In this document: in pieces, positions 1 through 12,879 of the stretch
Numbering within the stretch: position 1 is the stretch's first letter
How the letters are laid out: every line of letters begins with the position of its first letter
Assembly: GCA_039619475.1 (NCBI GenBank)
Contig: CM077115.1
Location: 414,416,557 to 414,480,556 of the forward strand
DNA: 64,000 bases
From: Icerya purchasi
Taxonomy: Eukaryota; Arthropoda; Insecta; Hemiptera; Monophlebidae
Direction of reading: 5' to 3'
Position numbers and translations under genes: made by a program
The notes under the pieces: model-generated
Database searches by the model: none
The model's input: only the letters and a program-made list of their open reading frames with translations
Told to the model about the DNA's origin: nothing

Positions 1-1130
1 AGCGTACGGCACCTGAAAAAGAAGATCACTCACCACTGTTCCTTGTCTTAATTTTCTCGTTAGCTACTAATGATATATCAGGATTTAAATAAACTAATAT
101 AACTCATTTGTTTAGAACATGGGGCGATATTTCTTGATACACACACATATACACAAAACTCGGTCCCTCGGACTTCGTCTTAAGGACTTCGTCGCGACCT
201 CTAGTTTACCATAGTTCTCGCCGAAGAGTTACTTTTAATAGACCACGTTTTACTCGAAAATTAAACGTTGCAGCATATTCGATACAGAAAAATTGTATGG
301 ACTGACCCAGGTATTAATTCGTTTACTGTATTTGCTCAATTCCATCGATAGCTGAAAATACAATCGTGTTACTTTTATTTAAGACTTGATTGGTACGGAT
401 GGTAACACATTTGCATAACTGCTTTTGTTGTTGTTGTTGGTGTCGCTGATCTCGTTCATGGTATTAATATGGTTCCTGATGACGATATGTTATCGTTTAT
501 TGTATTGAAGTTATTCGGACAGTGATGCGATGTGAAATTCATCGACACTGATAGCGTTTGTGACTGACTCGGCACTCGGCACTGGTGTTGGAAGTGAGGT
601 TAAATGTTAACGAATTACGGCGCGATTGTTGCGGTGAGCGTAACATCACGTAGCGCTGTTTTAGTTTCTAATCTATCGCGATGCTTCGTAAATAATAATT
701 ATCAGTCACTAAATCAGGTACCGTAGAATTATCATGTACCGTAATTGATTGAACACGATGAATACACGTGATCACTCTTTAGCAGTTTAGTTTTTGAATC
801 CATCAGCAAACGTCCTAAAAATATCATGGCGAAATTCCAACTTCACGCTGTTTATTATACGGATGAGTCTTCGCAAAAGATAAAACAGGAGATGGCTTTT
901 CCATAAATGACTCCTTAAAATCTTTTTCTCTCCCAAGATTCTCCTTTCTACTATCCGCGGAATTAATTGCTATCCTTCTTCGTTTGCATATTTATGAAAG
1001 TAAATCTTCAAGAAATGTTCTTATTTTAACAAACTCCCAACAGAATCACTCTAATTCCTTGATAACTGCTCGTCTTCTTCACTCGTCATTTGCGTCAGTC
1101 GCCTCATACTGAATCTAAATATATATACTC

Positions 1131-1184
<54 letters not shown>

Positions 1185-4100
1185 ATATGTATATGTAAAA
1201 TCGTTAAGGTGTCACTCATTTGAATTATCAGCTCATATGAGTATCTATAAGCATGCCAGAGTTCGCCAACTAGAAAGGCAACCATTTCTTTTCAGATACG
1301 CAGTGCACATGAGGATGTCAAGGGAAATATCCGACGATCAATGCTAAAAAATTGGATTGACAGTGCACCTGATCATAATTAAATATGCGGGATACCTGTT
1401 ACGCGAAAAGGGGAGGCGGTAAACCATACAAGTCCCATACATAGCTACCTGCTGAGCAATAGTCCAGCTCAATGATGTAACCGCTGCAATACCGAAACGT
1501 CCGTACCACATGTCCTACAATAATGTCAAAGTTACGAAGCATACAGTGGTAGCCTCTCAATATCATTACAAGAGAAATTAAGCAGTTAAAATCTATGTAA
1601 CTTGTTACAGTTCTTTACGTCTAGCAATCTTATAAATAAATAATCTGGTGCGAAAAATGTCGGAGAATTGAAAAAAATTAATTCCAAGTCTCTAAAATCA
1701 TTTTTGAGGGAAATAGAGCCGTTAAAAGGGGGGAGGAATACGATAAAATTGAGAAATTTTCATTTCACCGATTAAAAACGTTTACTTAATGCACTACAAA
1801 ACTTACAATTACTTACAAAAATAGGGAAAAAAGAAAAATTATAATTCTCATCATAATTATCGGAGTTGGACAATGACGAAATAGGGAAATTATCATCATT
1901 ATCATCATCGGGATGAATTGATATCGTTTTTCCACCTCTTCGAATTCGTCTATCATAACAATTTTCTAATACAGTTATAATTATCAGTAATATTTTGATT
2001 TCTCATAGTGTACGACACTCAAATAATGATTATAAAATATTTTACCGAATGATTTTACAATAAATAAAAACCCGGAAAACAAGTGAGAAGTTCCACAACT
2101 AGAAATAATATTCGAAATAATTGTTCTAAAAAAAAATGTGTAAATAACTGAAAATTAACTAATAACGTTATTATTAAAAATTATGGAACGAGTTTACTCG
2201 ATTTGAAAGTGTAACATGCGCACTAAATTGTCGCGCCACTTAACGTGAGAAATGCGCGGGAAGTGTGAATCTAATAACTAACTTTAAACAGCCCTCCTGA
2301 AAAATTTCATTTTCTACGCTTAGGTCCCTTTCTCCATGCTCGGTCACATATGTAAGTGGTAACTTATAATCGTATAAAGAATGATCTATCTCCAGGCTTT
2401 AAGTCACCAAAAAAAAAAACAAAAAACATTGCATAATTTTTCATATTACTGCCGACGTAAGAACGACATAGTCATTAATTCCCACACGCATGACTATATA
2501 TCTTGCGCCGGAAAGAAAATTTTGTAACGAATGTAATGTCGCGTATTACGAGTATATTGATCTTACGTATAGGTTCATTCACATACGCACTAACATATAC
2601 ACACTAGAAATTTTCCTACTTATTCTAAATTAGTCTCATGCGAAGAAACCGGCAACGCGATTCGCGAGTTTAACTTTGCTTCAGCGAATTAAGAAGAAAA
2701 TTAAAACGTATTTTCATGTTCTTCACGATTCGTTTAAAGAGTTGCATATGTATGTTTACTGATTAGAAACTGGTTTAAGATAGTACCGGTTTTTGAGAAA
2801 GAGCATGATGACTTTATATTTTCCCATCTGGTTTATCAAAAACAAAAAAAAAAAAAAAAAACTAATTTAATTTTTGACAAAATTTTGAAGTGTGATTACT
2901 ATCATCTAGTAGTTGACCGAGAATTAGAAGCAGAGTTGTATTTGCAGACTTGTAGTAGAATTTGGACTTATAATCTTTAGTAGGAGTTGAAGATTTTTGT
3001 GTAAGGATTATTTCTGAAACGCAATAAAATAGAAATCTACTGTTGAAATTAATTCGGGAATCAACGTTTCTCTCATTCGCGTGACACACTAAATGTAATT
3101 TTTTCTTTTTTTTTTCTTTTTTTTTTTTTATTGACTGTTAAAATTATTTAAATTCGAACATTTTTTTTAAAGCAATACTTTTGCGAATTAAAATAGATAG
3201 GCTGCAGAAACGACGACACGGTTCAACGGGGCTCTATATCGTGTTTAGCCGAACTGTTCGAATACGGAAGCCGCTTTAAAAAATAACGAAAGAAAAAACA
3301 GTCGTCGAGCTACAAACATTTATTACATTTCAAAAACTAAAAATTACATAACTACACAATAAATAATGGATTATCTTATTTTCAAATACAACACTATATA
3401 TATCATGGACTAAGGTCAATTCCGTTCGTGAAGATAATCAGCTTGTGAAGTTTCAACTGAACTACAATTAAAAAAAGCTGATAATAACAGCACCGCGAAA
3501 TTATTATCAGCGACACAATCGAACCTTATAGGTTAACGGCAAGAAAGAGACTAACAATAATTCAGTTTTATGCCGCTAGTCCTTCTTCTCTCGAGCTCGT
3601 TAGCGTTTAATCTAATCGCTTGCTGTTTCGCCCTACGCAGACGATAAGTTCAGAGAGAAACAGAATGGGGGAAGACTCTGAGAATATTTTATGTTAGCAA
3701 AAGACGCGCTTCTTTGTAAGAAGTTAAATTCGTAGACAGAGATTTAACCTTTTCATAAACAGTTCAACTTTACTTAATGCGGGGTTCTAAAAGTAATTCC
3801 ATATTACTTTGTTTTTGGCGGCAGCGGTGGTTACGGGGAGCAGACTATAATAGTTGACGAATGAAATAATTAAATTTAAAATAATCCGAATAAAATCAAA
3901 AAAAGAACAATCGAAAAGAGATTTAATTAAATGTCAGTAATTGATATTATGTAATTTACGTGTTGTGTTACTTGATTATTGCGAACTAGCCGCATTTAAA
4001 ACGTACGGTAAGATTACACGTATTATAATTATTATTCGAATTAAAATGAGCTTTAATGAAACTTATTTGTTCGTGATAGACGCTACAATTTTACCAGGTT

Positions 4101-5125
4101 CATGAATTCTGATCACTTCCGGTAGTCCGATATCCTGATAGCTCAGGTAGTAAACGTTTATTATTATATTGCAATTATTATTTGCTAATAGTATACAGAA
4201 TTGCAAGTAGAGTTCGCAGAAGTTACTAAAAAGGATGATAAGACGTTTCTGTGTTAAACTCACGTTGAAATTTGAATAACTACCAGAGAACCATTAGTAA
4301 AACAAAAGACGACAATGTTACTGGTGATAAAGAACAAAAAAAACACAACTTTTAATTACATGTGAAACGATTATGCCAAGCACGAGATCTCTTCAAACTC
4401 GTCGTGGATTTTATTTTATTTATTGTTATTATGATTATTATGATTATCATTAAGTCGAAATGATCAGTTTGAATTTGTATTATCTATATATTTACCGATA
4501 CCCTATAGAAATCTTTCGTTACCGGTCTATCGCTGAAAAGAAATTATTAATTTTATGAATTATTATATGACAACGAAAAATAACGCTTATACATATTAAA
4601 ATATAAAAATAAAATGGTACGTATCACTGTTGTCGGCGGCAGGATACGACTTCGTTGCTGTTGTGATGTCCAGGAGCTTGATTCGAAAGAGATACTTTTT
4701 ATATTTTAATTTTAAATTCCGCGATTGACGCAAACGATAATTTAACGATTACGGATTTTTGACGAATCACGCCTTGAAAAAGCTTATTTATACTGGACAA
4801 TAACTTCGGGAAAACGTTAACCACCGATGAAAACAATTTCCGAAGCAAGACAAAAACAAACGACTGTTCCGAACGACAAAATTACTTCTACTATTGACGA
4901 CAGGAACCGCTTCAAAAAAGTAAAATGAGAGATATCTTGCTCGAAGGTAAAAAGATGACTGAAGAGGAGAGTAATTATTAAAACTCAGGGTAAAACGCGA
5001 CCAACTTGTCAACGAAAAATCCTTTTTCCTTTCTGCCCCCCGTGACCGCTGACCTTTATTAAATCAGGTACGCACACTTCTTTTTGCGGCGATTGATGAT
5101 TGTTTAGCCCCGATCGACCACAGGA
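1..5125. other. No recognised gene; AT-rich non-coding sequence
   Basis: I see no coding region here that resembles a known protein. The short open frames are low-complexity or chance. Homopolymer A/T runs and a long AT microsatellite near 1131-1192 are present. The sequence could be intergenic or an intron of a gene extending outside the window. Confidence 0.5.
1131..1192. repeat. AT dinucleotide microsatellite
   Basis: An uninterrupted run of alternating A and T of about 50 bases, fading into TATATG variants at its right end. The open frame across it is only a tyrosine/isoleucine repeat and is not a gene. Confidence 0.95.
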
Positions 5126-5134
5126 TCGCACATG
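5126..5134 (+). repeat. Target site duplication, left copy, of the MULE element
   Basis: TCGCACATG lies immediately outside the left inverted repeat. The matching copy TCGCACATA lies immediately outside the right inverted repeat at 6839-6847. Eight of nine bases agree. A duplication of 8-10 bp is what Mutator-like elements normally leave. Confidence 0.7.
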
Positions 5135-6838
5135 ATTCCTGCACAGTTCCCCGAATACGAATTCCCGAATGTTTGTTTACCCAAATGGACAATTTAACGA
5201 ATTTTATTTTTCCCGAATGTAAATTTCCTGAACCGAATTGTAGAACGGACAATTCCCGAATACAATTTCTCTCGAAATGAAAGGTTCCCTAAGAACGTAC
5301 AAAATTTTTGCTTTCTCATTTTCATCATTTCTACGGGAACGTTAATGAAAGTGATGTCGGTGTCGTCGTTCATACCGGTAGCGATCATCATAAGTATCTC
5401 AAACGTTGAAATGGCTACTTTAGTGGGAACTAAGTTGTGTGTGTGGAAGGGTATACCTGTACGTCCGCTCGAGAAAGCAGAAAGAACGAATATACCGGGA
5501 CTAGCCAGAAGCTGCGAGGAAAGCAATGTTGATCCTCCGCCTGGAGAAGACTTTGTCCTTATTAGAGGACCCGCGGAATCACCGCACGAATATCCGCCGA
5601 ACTTAGAATAATGTCGGGCGGAGCCCGTGACCAATACGCTCAAGCGAAAGACCGCGGCTCAACCGGAACAGCTACCAGCCATGATGCTTCGTACGGAATT
5701 GGCTGCTGTGCCGGCCGAAGTTCTCAGCCAGCTTCCCGAACGAGAAGCGCTTTCGAAGATGATGAAGAGGGTACGCCGCCGGAATTTACCTCCGAATCCA
5801 AAGTCATTGAATATTCAATTACATGTGCTACCGGATAAATATCAGCGAACGTCACGTTTAAGAGGTTAGTCCCAACATCTTCACGCAGGGGTTCACTCTA
5901 TTCTTGGCGTACGGAAAAGGGCATTCGTTTACGCTTTATTGACTGGAATAGACAAGGAATATCAGTACGCCGCGGTTCTACGAGCAGTTCGAGACGCCGT
6001 CGAAGAGTTTTCAGCATACACGAAACCTGCATGAATTATGACAGATTTTGAACTGGGAATCCATTAACGCCTGCAGGGACATCTTGCCCGACACGCCCGT
6101 GATGTGCTGCATGTTCCACCTAGGCCAAGCTGTCTACAGAAGACTGCAGGCGGAAGGCCTTCAGGAAGCGTACAATAATCCGGCAGACCGCACTTTAAAG
6201 ACATATTCACCCACACGGATGTTAGCCGTGGCGTACACGTATTCCCCTTGAAGATGTTCTCCGAGTCTTCAACTTATTACGCGACGAATTCGCAGGCGAT
6301 TTTTTTCCTGTCTTCGAATACTTTTCTCGCACGCATTTATGTGGTCGGCGTTGCAGCGAAAGGTCAACGCAGAGCCGTTCCTGCGCGATATCCACCTTCC
6401 CTGTGGAATCAACACACCGCAGCGCTCGCAAACGCGCACAAGACTAACGGCCGCCGGTGAAGGTTGCCATAACCGCTTTCGTCTAGTAGCAGGTAAACAC
6501 CATCCCGACCTGTACTACGCTCTGACAGAACTACAAAAAGAACAAGCGGATACGGGATTCGCTGTCGTCGAACTCAGCCTCGGTAGGAAAGTCAAAGTCA
6601 GCCCGAAACACAAATGGTTGGAACTCCATGCTCGTATAGGAGGTATTGTGGCTCAGTACAATGTAACGTATAAAGGCAAAAGTGACGAAGTGACGTATTT
6701 ACGAACTTTTTAGCCGATACTATTGTTTTATAAATAATTTCAATAAAAATTTCTAGCTAACGAATTGAATCGGGAAATTTTACATTCGGGAAAATAAAAT
6801 TCGTGAAATCGTCCATTCGGGAAATTGTCACGGAACGG
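5134..6838 (+). mobile_element. Mutator-like (MULE) DNA transposon, decayed but bounded by TIRs
   Basis: About 1.7 kb bounded by long imperfect terminal inverted repeats. The left arm (5134 to about 5246) and the right arm read in reverse (6838 down to about 6764) share a TTCC start, a CCCGAAT core and a later block with ACGAATTTTATTT and CCCGAATGTAAA. Multiple short CCCGAAT motifs recur inside each arm. Between the arms lies a transposase pseudogene of the MULE type. The flanking bases TCGCACAT are duplicated on both sides. Terminal repeats, target duplication and transposase all point to the same family, so the element identity is secure. Frameshifts make it non-autonomous today. Confidence 0.85.
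5600..6713 (+). pseudogene. MULE transposase pseudogene
   Basis: Translation of successive frames gives the conserved order of MULE transposases. A basic block RRVRRRNLPPNPKSL lies near 5750-5810, and PNIFTQGFTLF near 5871-5903. FVYALLTG lies near 5930, MTDFELG, with the second catalytic acidic residue, near 6039, and CMFHLGQAV, the C..H metal-like motif, near 6110. The C-terminal NRFRLVAGKHHPD block lies near 6473 and a long tail ends in a stop at 6713. At least four frame changes and one stop interrupt it. The segment that should carry the first catalytic Asp (the DGTF region) is missing between about 5868 and 5871, as if some 45 codons were deleted. The region upstream to about 5345 is open and may be the eroded N-terminal zinc-finger part, but I cannot recognise it with confidence. 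Confidence 0.8.
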
Positions 6839-6846
6839 TCGCACAT

Positions 6847-8640
6847 ATATATGCACGTTTACTTTCGCGCCATTTTTTCGATAATTTATACATATTTATT
6901 TTTATTTTATTATTTTTTATTTCATTATTTTTGAATTTTACCGTTAAACCATGTAACGGACACACATGACACGTGATAAAATAAAAACATAATGAAATTG
7001 GCCATCTAAAATTATTTTAACAAAATACTTCGATCGGCCTTATTTCATAAATATAAATAAATTTCAGATAATGATCATAATAAATAAGTCAGAATAAGGT
7101 GGTGTGTTGCATGTGTGCGTGACGGAGTGTGGGGACAACTTAAAAAAAAATCTAATTCACCTACATCTTTAACCTACTTCGAAAAATTGAAAAAGGCAAA
7201 TGTCAAAAAATGAAAATCACCGCACAGACTAATTATAGAAAATAAACTTTGTGAAACAATCAAGAATATTCGGTTTCATTTTCAATGAAATTTATGCACC
7301 AGGAAATCTCCGAAACACTAAAGAAATTCTGTTCACGAATCAAACCCTATTGAGTCGGCTACACAAGCTTCTTGCACCACCTTGGCTATAATTCCGACCA
7401 GTTAAAGCGTAAAACCATATTTATATCACGATTAATAATTAATATATTTATTAATTGAAATTAATAATCACGGTGTTTAGATGAGCAATAATTTTCGTAT
7501 CAAGTTGTTACACGGTATATAATTCAGTCTAGCAAAAGTACTCAAGAAGCCCTTCTCCCCCAATGCTATTTACCATTTTCATTATTATTATTATTATTAT
7601 TGTTATTGTTATAATAAATAGATGCACGGAATATCACATTATGTTTGTTTAAAATAAATTTATGAAGCTGTTTTTATTAACGAATATTAGGTCGGTGCGC
7701 TGTAATTGGCTATTCTAAAGGACTAACAATCGCATGTCTTTATATTGCTCATAAATCAGTGCGAATAATCGGTTAACGGACACGGATATATTTCAATATC
7801 AACCCATCTGAACGTATTAGGCCATGTACGTACCACCAATATTTACCACCCCTTCTTGCTGATACATTCGATCAACTAAAAACGTATTAACTTAAATTCA
7901 TTTACATTAATTAAGCGTAAAACTTTCCCTTGAACATTCGCTCCTTCTCAGAAATTCTGCATTTTGGATTATTTCTATCACTGCTTATATTAGTGCAATT
8001 TTATTATCTAGTTGACTAATATTATTATTGCGCACGATGACTAATTGGCACTGCCGTTGATAAATTCAAATTTATAAACGAAGTGGTAGTGATGTTTTAC
8101 GTAAGTGGCCACATGATAATCATCGTGGCGCCTTAATGTGGTTTTTAAAAAGTCAGCAATTTATCGGAAGACGGGATGTTCGCAACTCGCCTAAATTTAG
8201 TTAATTTGTAAACTAGTGCACGAGAAATACGGCAGTGCAATTTTCGTAAAACAAGGGAAAATTATAAAAATATAATAATCGTGAAAATGAATGTTTCATC
8301 TGTGTATAAACCACACACCTAGTACAACTTTTAAATTCAAGGCCAAAAAAATTTCAATAATAAAGGTAATGATCGGTGATTTTATTAATAGTCGCAGTAT
8401 AAATTGCGAATAAAGCGGTACCGACAATAATGGCAAATTGAAAAGTGGACGGTAGCAAGAGAATCTAATTCATAATTCACGATTCAAAATTATTGTTCTC
8501 TTTCGCGAGTAGAAGATGGAAGAAAGGATATTATTATCTTGCTTTAATTTTTTCGTAATAAATGCAATAACAAATCAATGTGATAAAGAAATTCTCAACA
8601 TCGTCCAGTTAAATTAACAATAACCACAGCTATTATAAAA
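6847..8640. other. No recognised gene; AT-rich non-coding sequence
   Basis: No coding similarity or repeat boundary that I can defend. A short ATT trinucleotide run lies near 7577-7602. The right end abuts a LINE fragment. Confidence 0.5.
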
Positions 8641-8650
8641 ATACGATCTG

Positions 8651-10275
8651 TTCCAATGAAGAGAAGATTCAATTTTCAAAAAGCTGACTGGACAAATTTA
8701 ACAAAGTAATTGGATGAACAACTAGGTAACTATTAAGCCGATACCCGAAGAAGAGAATATATGAAGACTTCAGAGAAATTGTTTTTAAAATCTCTAGATT
8801 AAATATACCCAGAGGCTGCGTCGCACTTCATACATATCAGGGATAAATAGAAAAACAGCCACGACATATGGCGAATACTTTTTAAAGGAAAATGAAAGAA
8901 TCCTCTTCTCAATAAAAACAACAGAACTGCGAGAAACGATCTTAAGACGAGGAGAGCGGTTAGAAACTATCGAAAATCTTGACACGACGCGAGATGGTAA
9001 CAAAGTACGGGGATAGCTACGAAGATTAAACGGTGATAAGCAAAGTAGTACACATGTATTGCCAAACCAGACTGCAGCGCACTCAATGCTAAACGGAAAA
9101 GCAAAGAGATGCTCGTTAAATCGCTAAGAAGAAGTCGATGAAGAAGACAAAATAACGGACTACTATAGCGTGGCGTGATAGCTTCGATTTTGTTTAACAT
9201 CTACACAAATGATCAGTCAATAGTAAGTGCAAGAAAACACATCCTATACGCCGATGACCTAACTGTAACAGCACGGGGCGGTAATGCCAATGAGAAGGAA
9301 CATTAAATGTAATTTCACAACAGCGAGATAAATATTACGAACGGAATAATCTTATATCGAATCCAAATAAAACGCAAGTATGTACTTTTTATTTTAAAAA
9401 TGCAACGGCAAAATCAAAATTAAGAATTAAATAGCCGGGGAGATAGAATTTTAATAACTGTATAAAGTACCTAGGAGTAACTCTAGATAGATCACTTACC
9501 TATGAAGAAAATTACAGAAATACTAAACAAAAAATCAGTACACGGAATAAAATTCTAAAAATGCTCGTAACCTCAAAACGAGGCGCAAATGCTGCGGTCA
9601 TGAGAACTAGAGCCTGGCCGTCTTGTTTTATGGCGCCCGAATACGGTTGTTCAGCTTGAGCTAGGTCTGCACATACGAAACAGGTGCACGCTACTTTAAA
9701 TAAATCGTACCGATTAGTAACAGGACATGCGAAACTAACTGCAGTAGAAAACTTTTATTTACTTAGCGGACTGTGAACATTAAATCGCCGGTATGGGTCT
9801 CACTTGTTTATAGCGACACGCATACATAAGACGTCGTACAATAGCTAACGAAAAAAGGACAGCTCAATGCCAAGACGAGAGGCACACAATGTATGTTCGG
9901 ACCGAAGTAACATACTGGCTGAAATCAAAGAACAATTTCACAAAACTACCAACGAATTAAGATTACAACCCGAAAGAGAAGAAATCCCACCAAACCCCCT
10001 GAGACCTCCGGAGAAAGCACTGGCGCCAGGACATAGAGAAACGAATGACGACCGATAGTAGTAAGGCGCACAATAAATCGAATACGGACGGGCTGTGCTT
10101 GTACGGTTTCAGAGTGTGGAGTTTGGTGAAAGACTCGAAATGTCAATGCGGAAAACACCAGGCAATACATGTACTGACTGACTGGTGGGCTAAAAGAATC
10201 CAACGAGGCGTACAGTGCACGATGTTACCGAAGTAAATGACAAAGCCAAGATCATGGCTAAATATTGATGCGATA
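8651..10275 (+). mobile_element. Non-LTR retrotransposon (jockey-like LINE), internally deleted fragment
   Basis: The left part (about 8651-9060) translates to the linker between endonuclease and reverse transcriptase, including RRFNFQKADWTNL and a block resembling the usual ...NQ-A-H-LLNG stretch. At about 9165 it jumps to ILFNIYTNDQ followed by ILYADDLTVTA, the YADD catalytic motif of the reverse transcriptase palm, near 9235-9275. The fingers and first palm motif are missing between them. A degraded thumb and C-terminal region follow to about 10260, ending with a cysteine-containing C-Q-C-G motif near 10141. Many stops and frame changes show it is dead. The 5' end is truncated and no poly(A) tail is obvious. 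Confidence 0.75.
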
Positions 10276-12265
10276 AAATATAAAAATTCTTAGTGATTAC
10301 AAAAAGAGAGAGGAAAAAAGAAGTAAAATTTAAAATAAATTCTTTTGCAAATGTAAAGTGTTCCTATAATTATTTAATTTTTTTACATGAAATTACAAAT
10401 GCGCATCAATATAGAGCACTCTACATGCGAGACGTAATAATACATGCTGGTAATTACTTGATCCTACTCGTGGGTTTATTTTCACGGTACGTAATAAAGA
10501 TCCGGCAATGATATTCTATCAGATCAGAGACGAATTTAGCACAGATGTATTCTTATACCAACTTTTCTCATTTATAACATTAATTCCGTGTCGCAGGTGT
10601 GTTAGCTGGGTAACAGGTACCGCATTTAGTAAAATTAAAACGGTTATTAGACTTATAAAGCAATCCTATCCATCGGGGAAATTAGCACCACGGATTATTT
10701 TTTCATCGTTATTACAACTTTTGTTCGCCTATCTCTCTTATCCTAAGGCAGGCCGCTTTCTTGAAATGGTATCATCAGAAATAAAAGTTAAATCGTCGGA
10801 CTTGTTCTAAAGCTCATCGTTTCCGGAAACAAAATCTGTAAATTGTTCAATTCAACTTTTTCAGTGGCCCGTTCTGCCTTGCATTTGCTGAAACTTGGAC
10901 TTCCTGTTGCTTACTGCTTCCATCTGACCTTCCCTTCCCTACGTCGTATTCCTGCTATTTGCTCCTTTTCATTAACAATATTTGATATCGTAATAAAATG
11001 TAACCAAATTTTTTTTTTTAAATTATTTTTATAGGTAAAATTTTCTGATTCACACCCCTCCTCTCAAACAAGCCTACAATATATCGTAGTGTTTTTTGTT
11101 TCATGTAACAGTTTAAAACTTTTAAGTGATATACCTATCCGGGGGATTCATCGATGAACGGGCTCCGTGTGTTATTAGTAACTATGATTTTTCCTTTTTT
11201 CTTTTTATTCCTTCTTTTTTTTTTTATTTTTTTTTTAATCACTGTGTACGCATGATTAATGTAGGAAAATACCTACTAAATTATTAATATTTTTATAGTA
11301 GATGCGGAAAAAGGAGTTTAGAATGGCGGAACGGAATAAAAGATTAATTTGAACTTGAGTAATACGAAAGATATTTGCATAAGTGAATGAAACGTAAAAA
11401 CGCTGGTGCTCTTGGAAATAATATGTTGTGGGAGTAATGAACGAGTTTTCGATTAAATTTCAATAGACGAATTGAGGACAGTGCTTAAGAGATCACGCAT
11501 ATGTTAGCGGAAAGTCGCGTTTATAGTAGAGAAGGTAGAAGTGCAGGCATGTGGGCGGAGTTCTTGCAAGTTCCAAACGAGTAGAAGAAATTAAATATTA
11601 AGCATATATTTTACACATTACAACATAATAACGCTATCTGAGCTATGAAATGTATATGTTTTAGAATAGATACGTTCAATGAACATGGATGCGTATAATT
11701 TACAATAGCAACGCTGCGGCAATTGTGGTGCAGCCTTTTACTTTTACACAGGAAGTAAAAGAGTTATAAAAACAAAATGAAAAGAATTTTCATTTCAGAT
11801 GCGAGAATATACCTTTTCAAAAGTTATTGCTGAAAATTGCTTAAAACAAAATGGAGTCGAATTTTGTCCGTCTCATTAATAATAGGATCTCGGACGTTTC
11901 GACATTATTAGAAAAAGTAATCAAATTACGATTAAATTATTTTTATTGTTTTCAGACAAATCAAAAATACATAGAGCATTTTTGAACACGTTTCAATTTA
12001 AAAAAAAAACACGGACATCAAGCGAGTTAAATATTGGGTCACCAGAAATTAATTCAATTTTTTTTTATATAAGTACATAAATTTAGATAGTTTAAAAATA
12101 GATAAAAGTCCTTTAATAATAAAATAATGCTAAACAGTGTCCTTAAAACATAGTTGCATATAAAAGATAATAATATTAAACCAAAGTAATTAAATAGAAA
12201 ATAAAAAAACATCGCCATTTCTTTGCGTTATTTTATTTGGATAATTAAAAATATATATATATATA
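10276..12265. other. No recognised gene; AT-rich non-coding sequence
   Basis: Open frames such as 10508-10810 (100 codons, plus strand) do not resemble any family I know and have no supporting splice or codon evidence. A pyrimidine-rich stretch at about 10860-10980 may be repeat-derived. An AT dinucleotide run lies near 12249-12270. Confidence 0.4.
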
Positions 12266-12269
12266 TATA

Positions 12270-12870
12270 TTGACAAACAGACTTTAACATTTACTTTGTT
12301 AGCGTTTAGTCTTTCAGTCAAAGATTTAATCAATTTTTTCACATATTCTGCATTAATATTAATCCGTTCTTCTAGAATTCTTTTAGTTAATTTTAATTAT
12401 AAACGGGGTTCTCTGACGAATTTTTTAGTTCAAATGATATCAAACATGTTCTATAGGATTATAACTGGGGCGGCTTTGGCATTTTCGAGCTCTTTTAGAC
12501 GGCAACAACTGCAGTTACGTATTATGCTTTGAACCACATTATCTCGATAAAACTGTAAAAATGTTCAAGGCCTAATTTTTCGGCACTTTTAGATAAACGC
12601 AGTTTTAATATATTAAAAATTCATTTTTTCGACAAATTTCGCCGAAAGTGCTACACATCCTCTCAGGCTTTCCGCTATGCTTAACTGACCTATACCAGTT
12701 ATTTTATCGTACTCTGTATTAGGTTCTCTTCAAACTCTTTGGCATGTAACTTAAATTTGATTCCAGCGACATTTCTGTTATTTTGAATAAGTTTCTTTTT
12801 TCGGGCGATATTCATATACGACTACTTCCTATTTTTATGACATACTCATGTCTTCAGGAGACCTGATAAA
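12270..12870 (-). pseudogene. Decayed coding-like stretch of unknown family
   Basis: The minus strand gives nearly continuous protein-like sequence of about 190-200 residues, interrupted by one frameshift near 12720 and about six stops. Recognisable phrases include RNVAGIKFKLHAKEFEENL, YDKITGIGQLSIAESLRG and a short cysteine-containing stretch SIIRNCSCCRLKELE. The C-terminal half is rich in lysine, leucine and glutamate, as in a helical protein. The composition differs clearly from neighbouring AT-rich noise. I do not recognise the family. It could be a remnant of a transposon ORF, a retroposed host gene or a viral insertion. Confidence 0.4.
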
Positions 12871-12879
12871 AAATTTAAC

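Noticed and set aside
1090..1347. 85-codon open frame
   Set aside because: It runs across the AT microsatellite and is mostly Tyr-Ile repeats.
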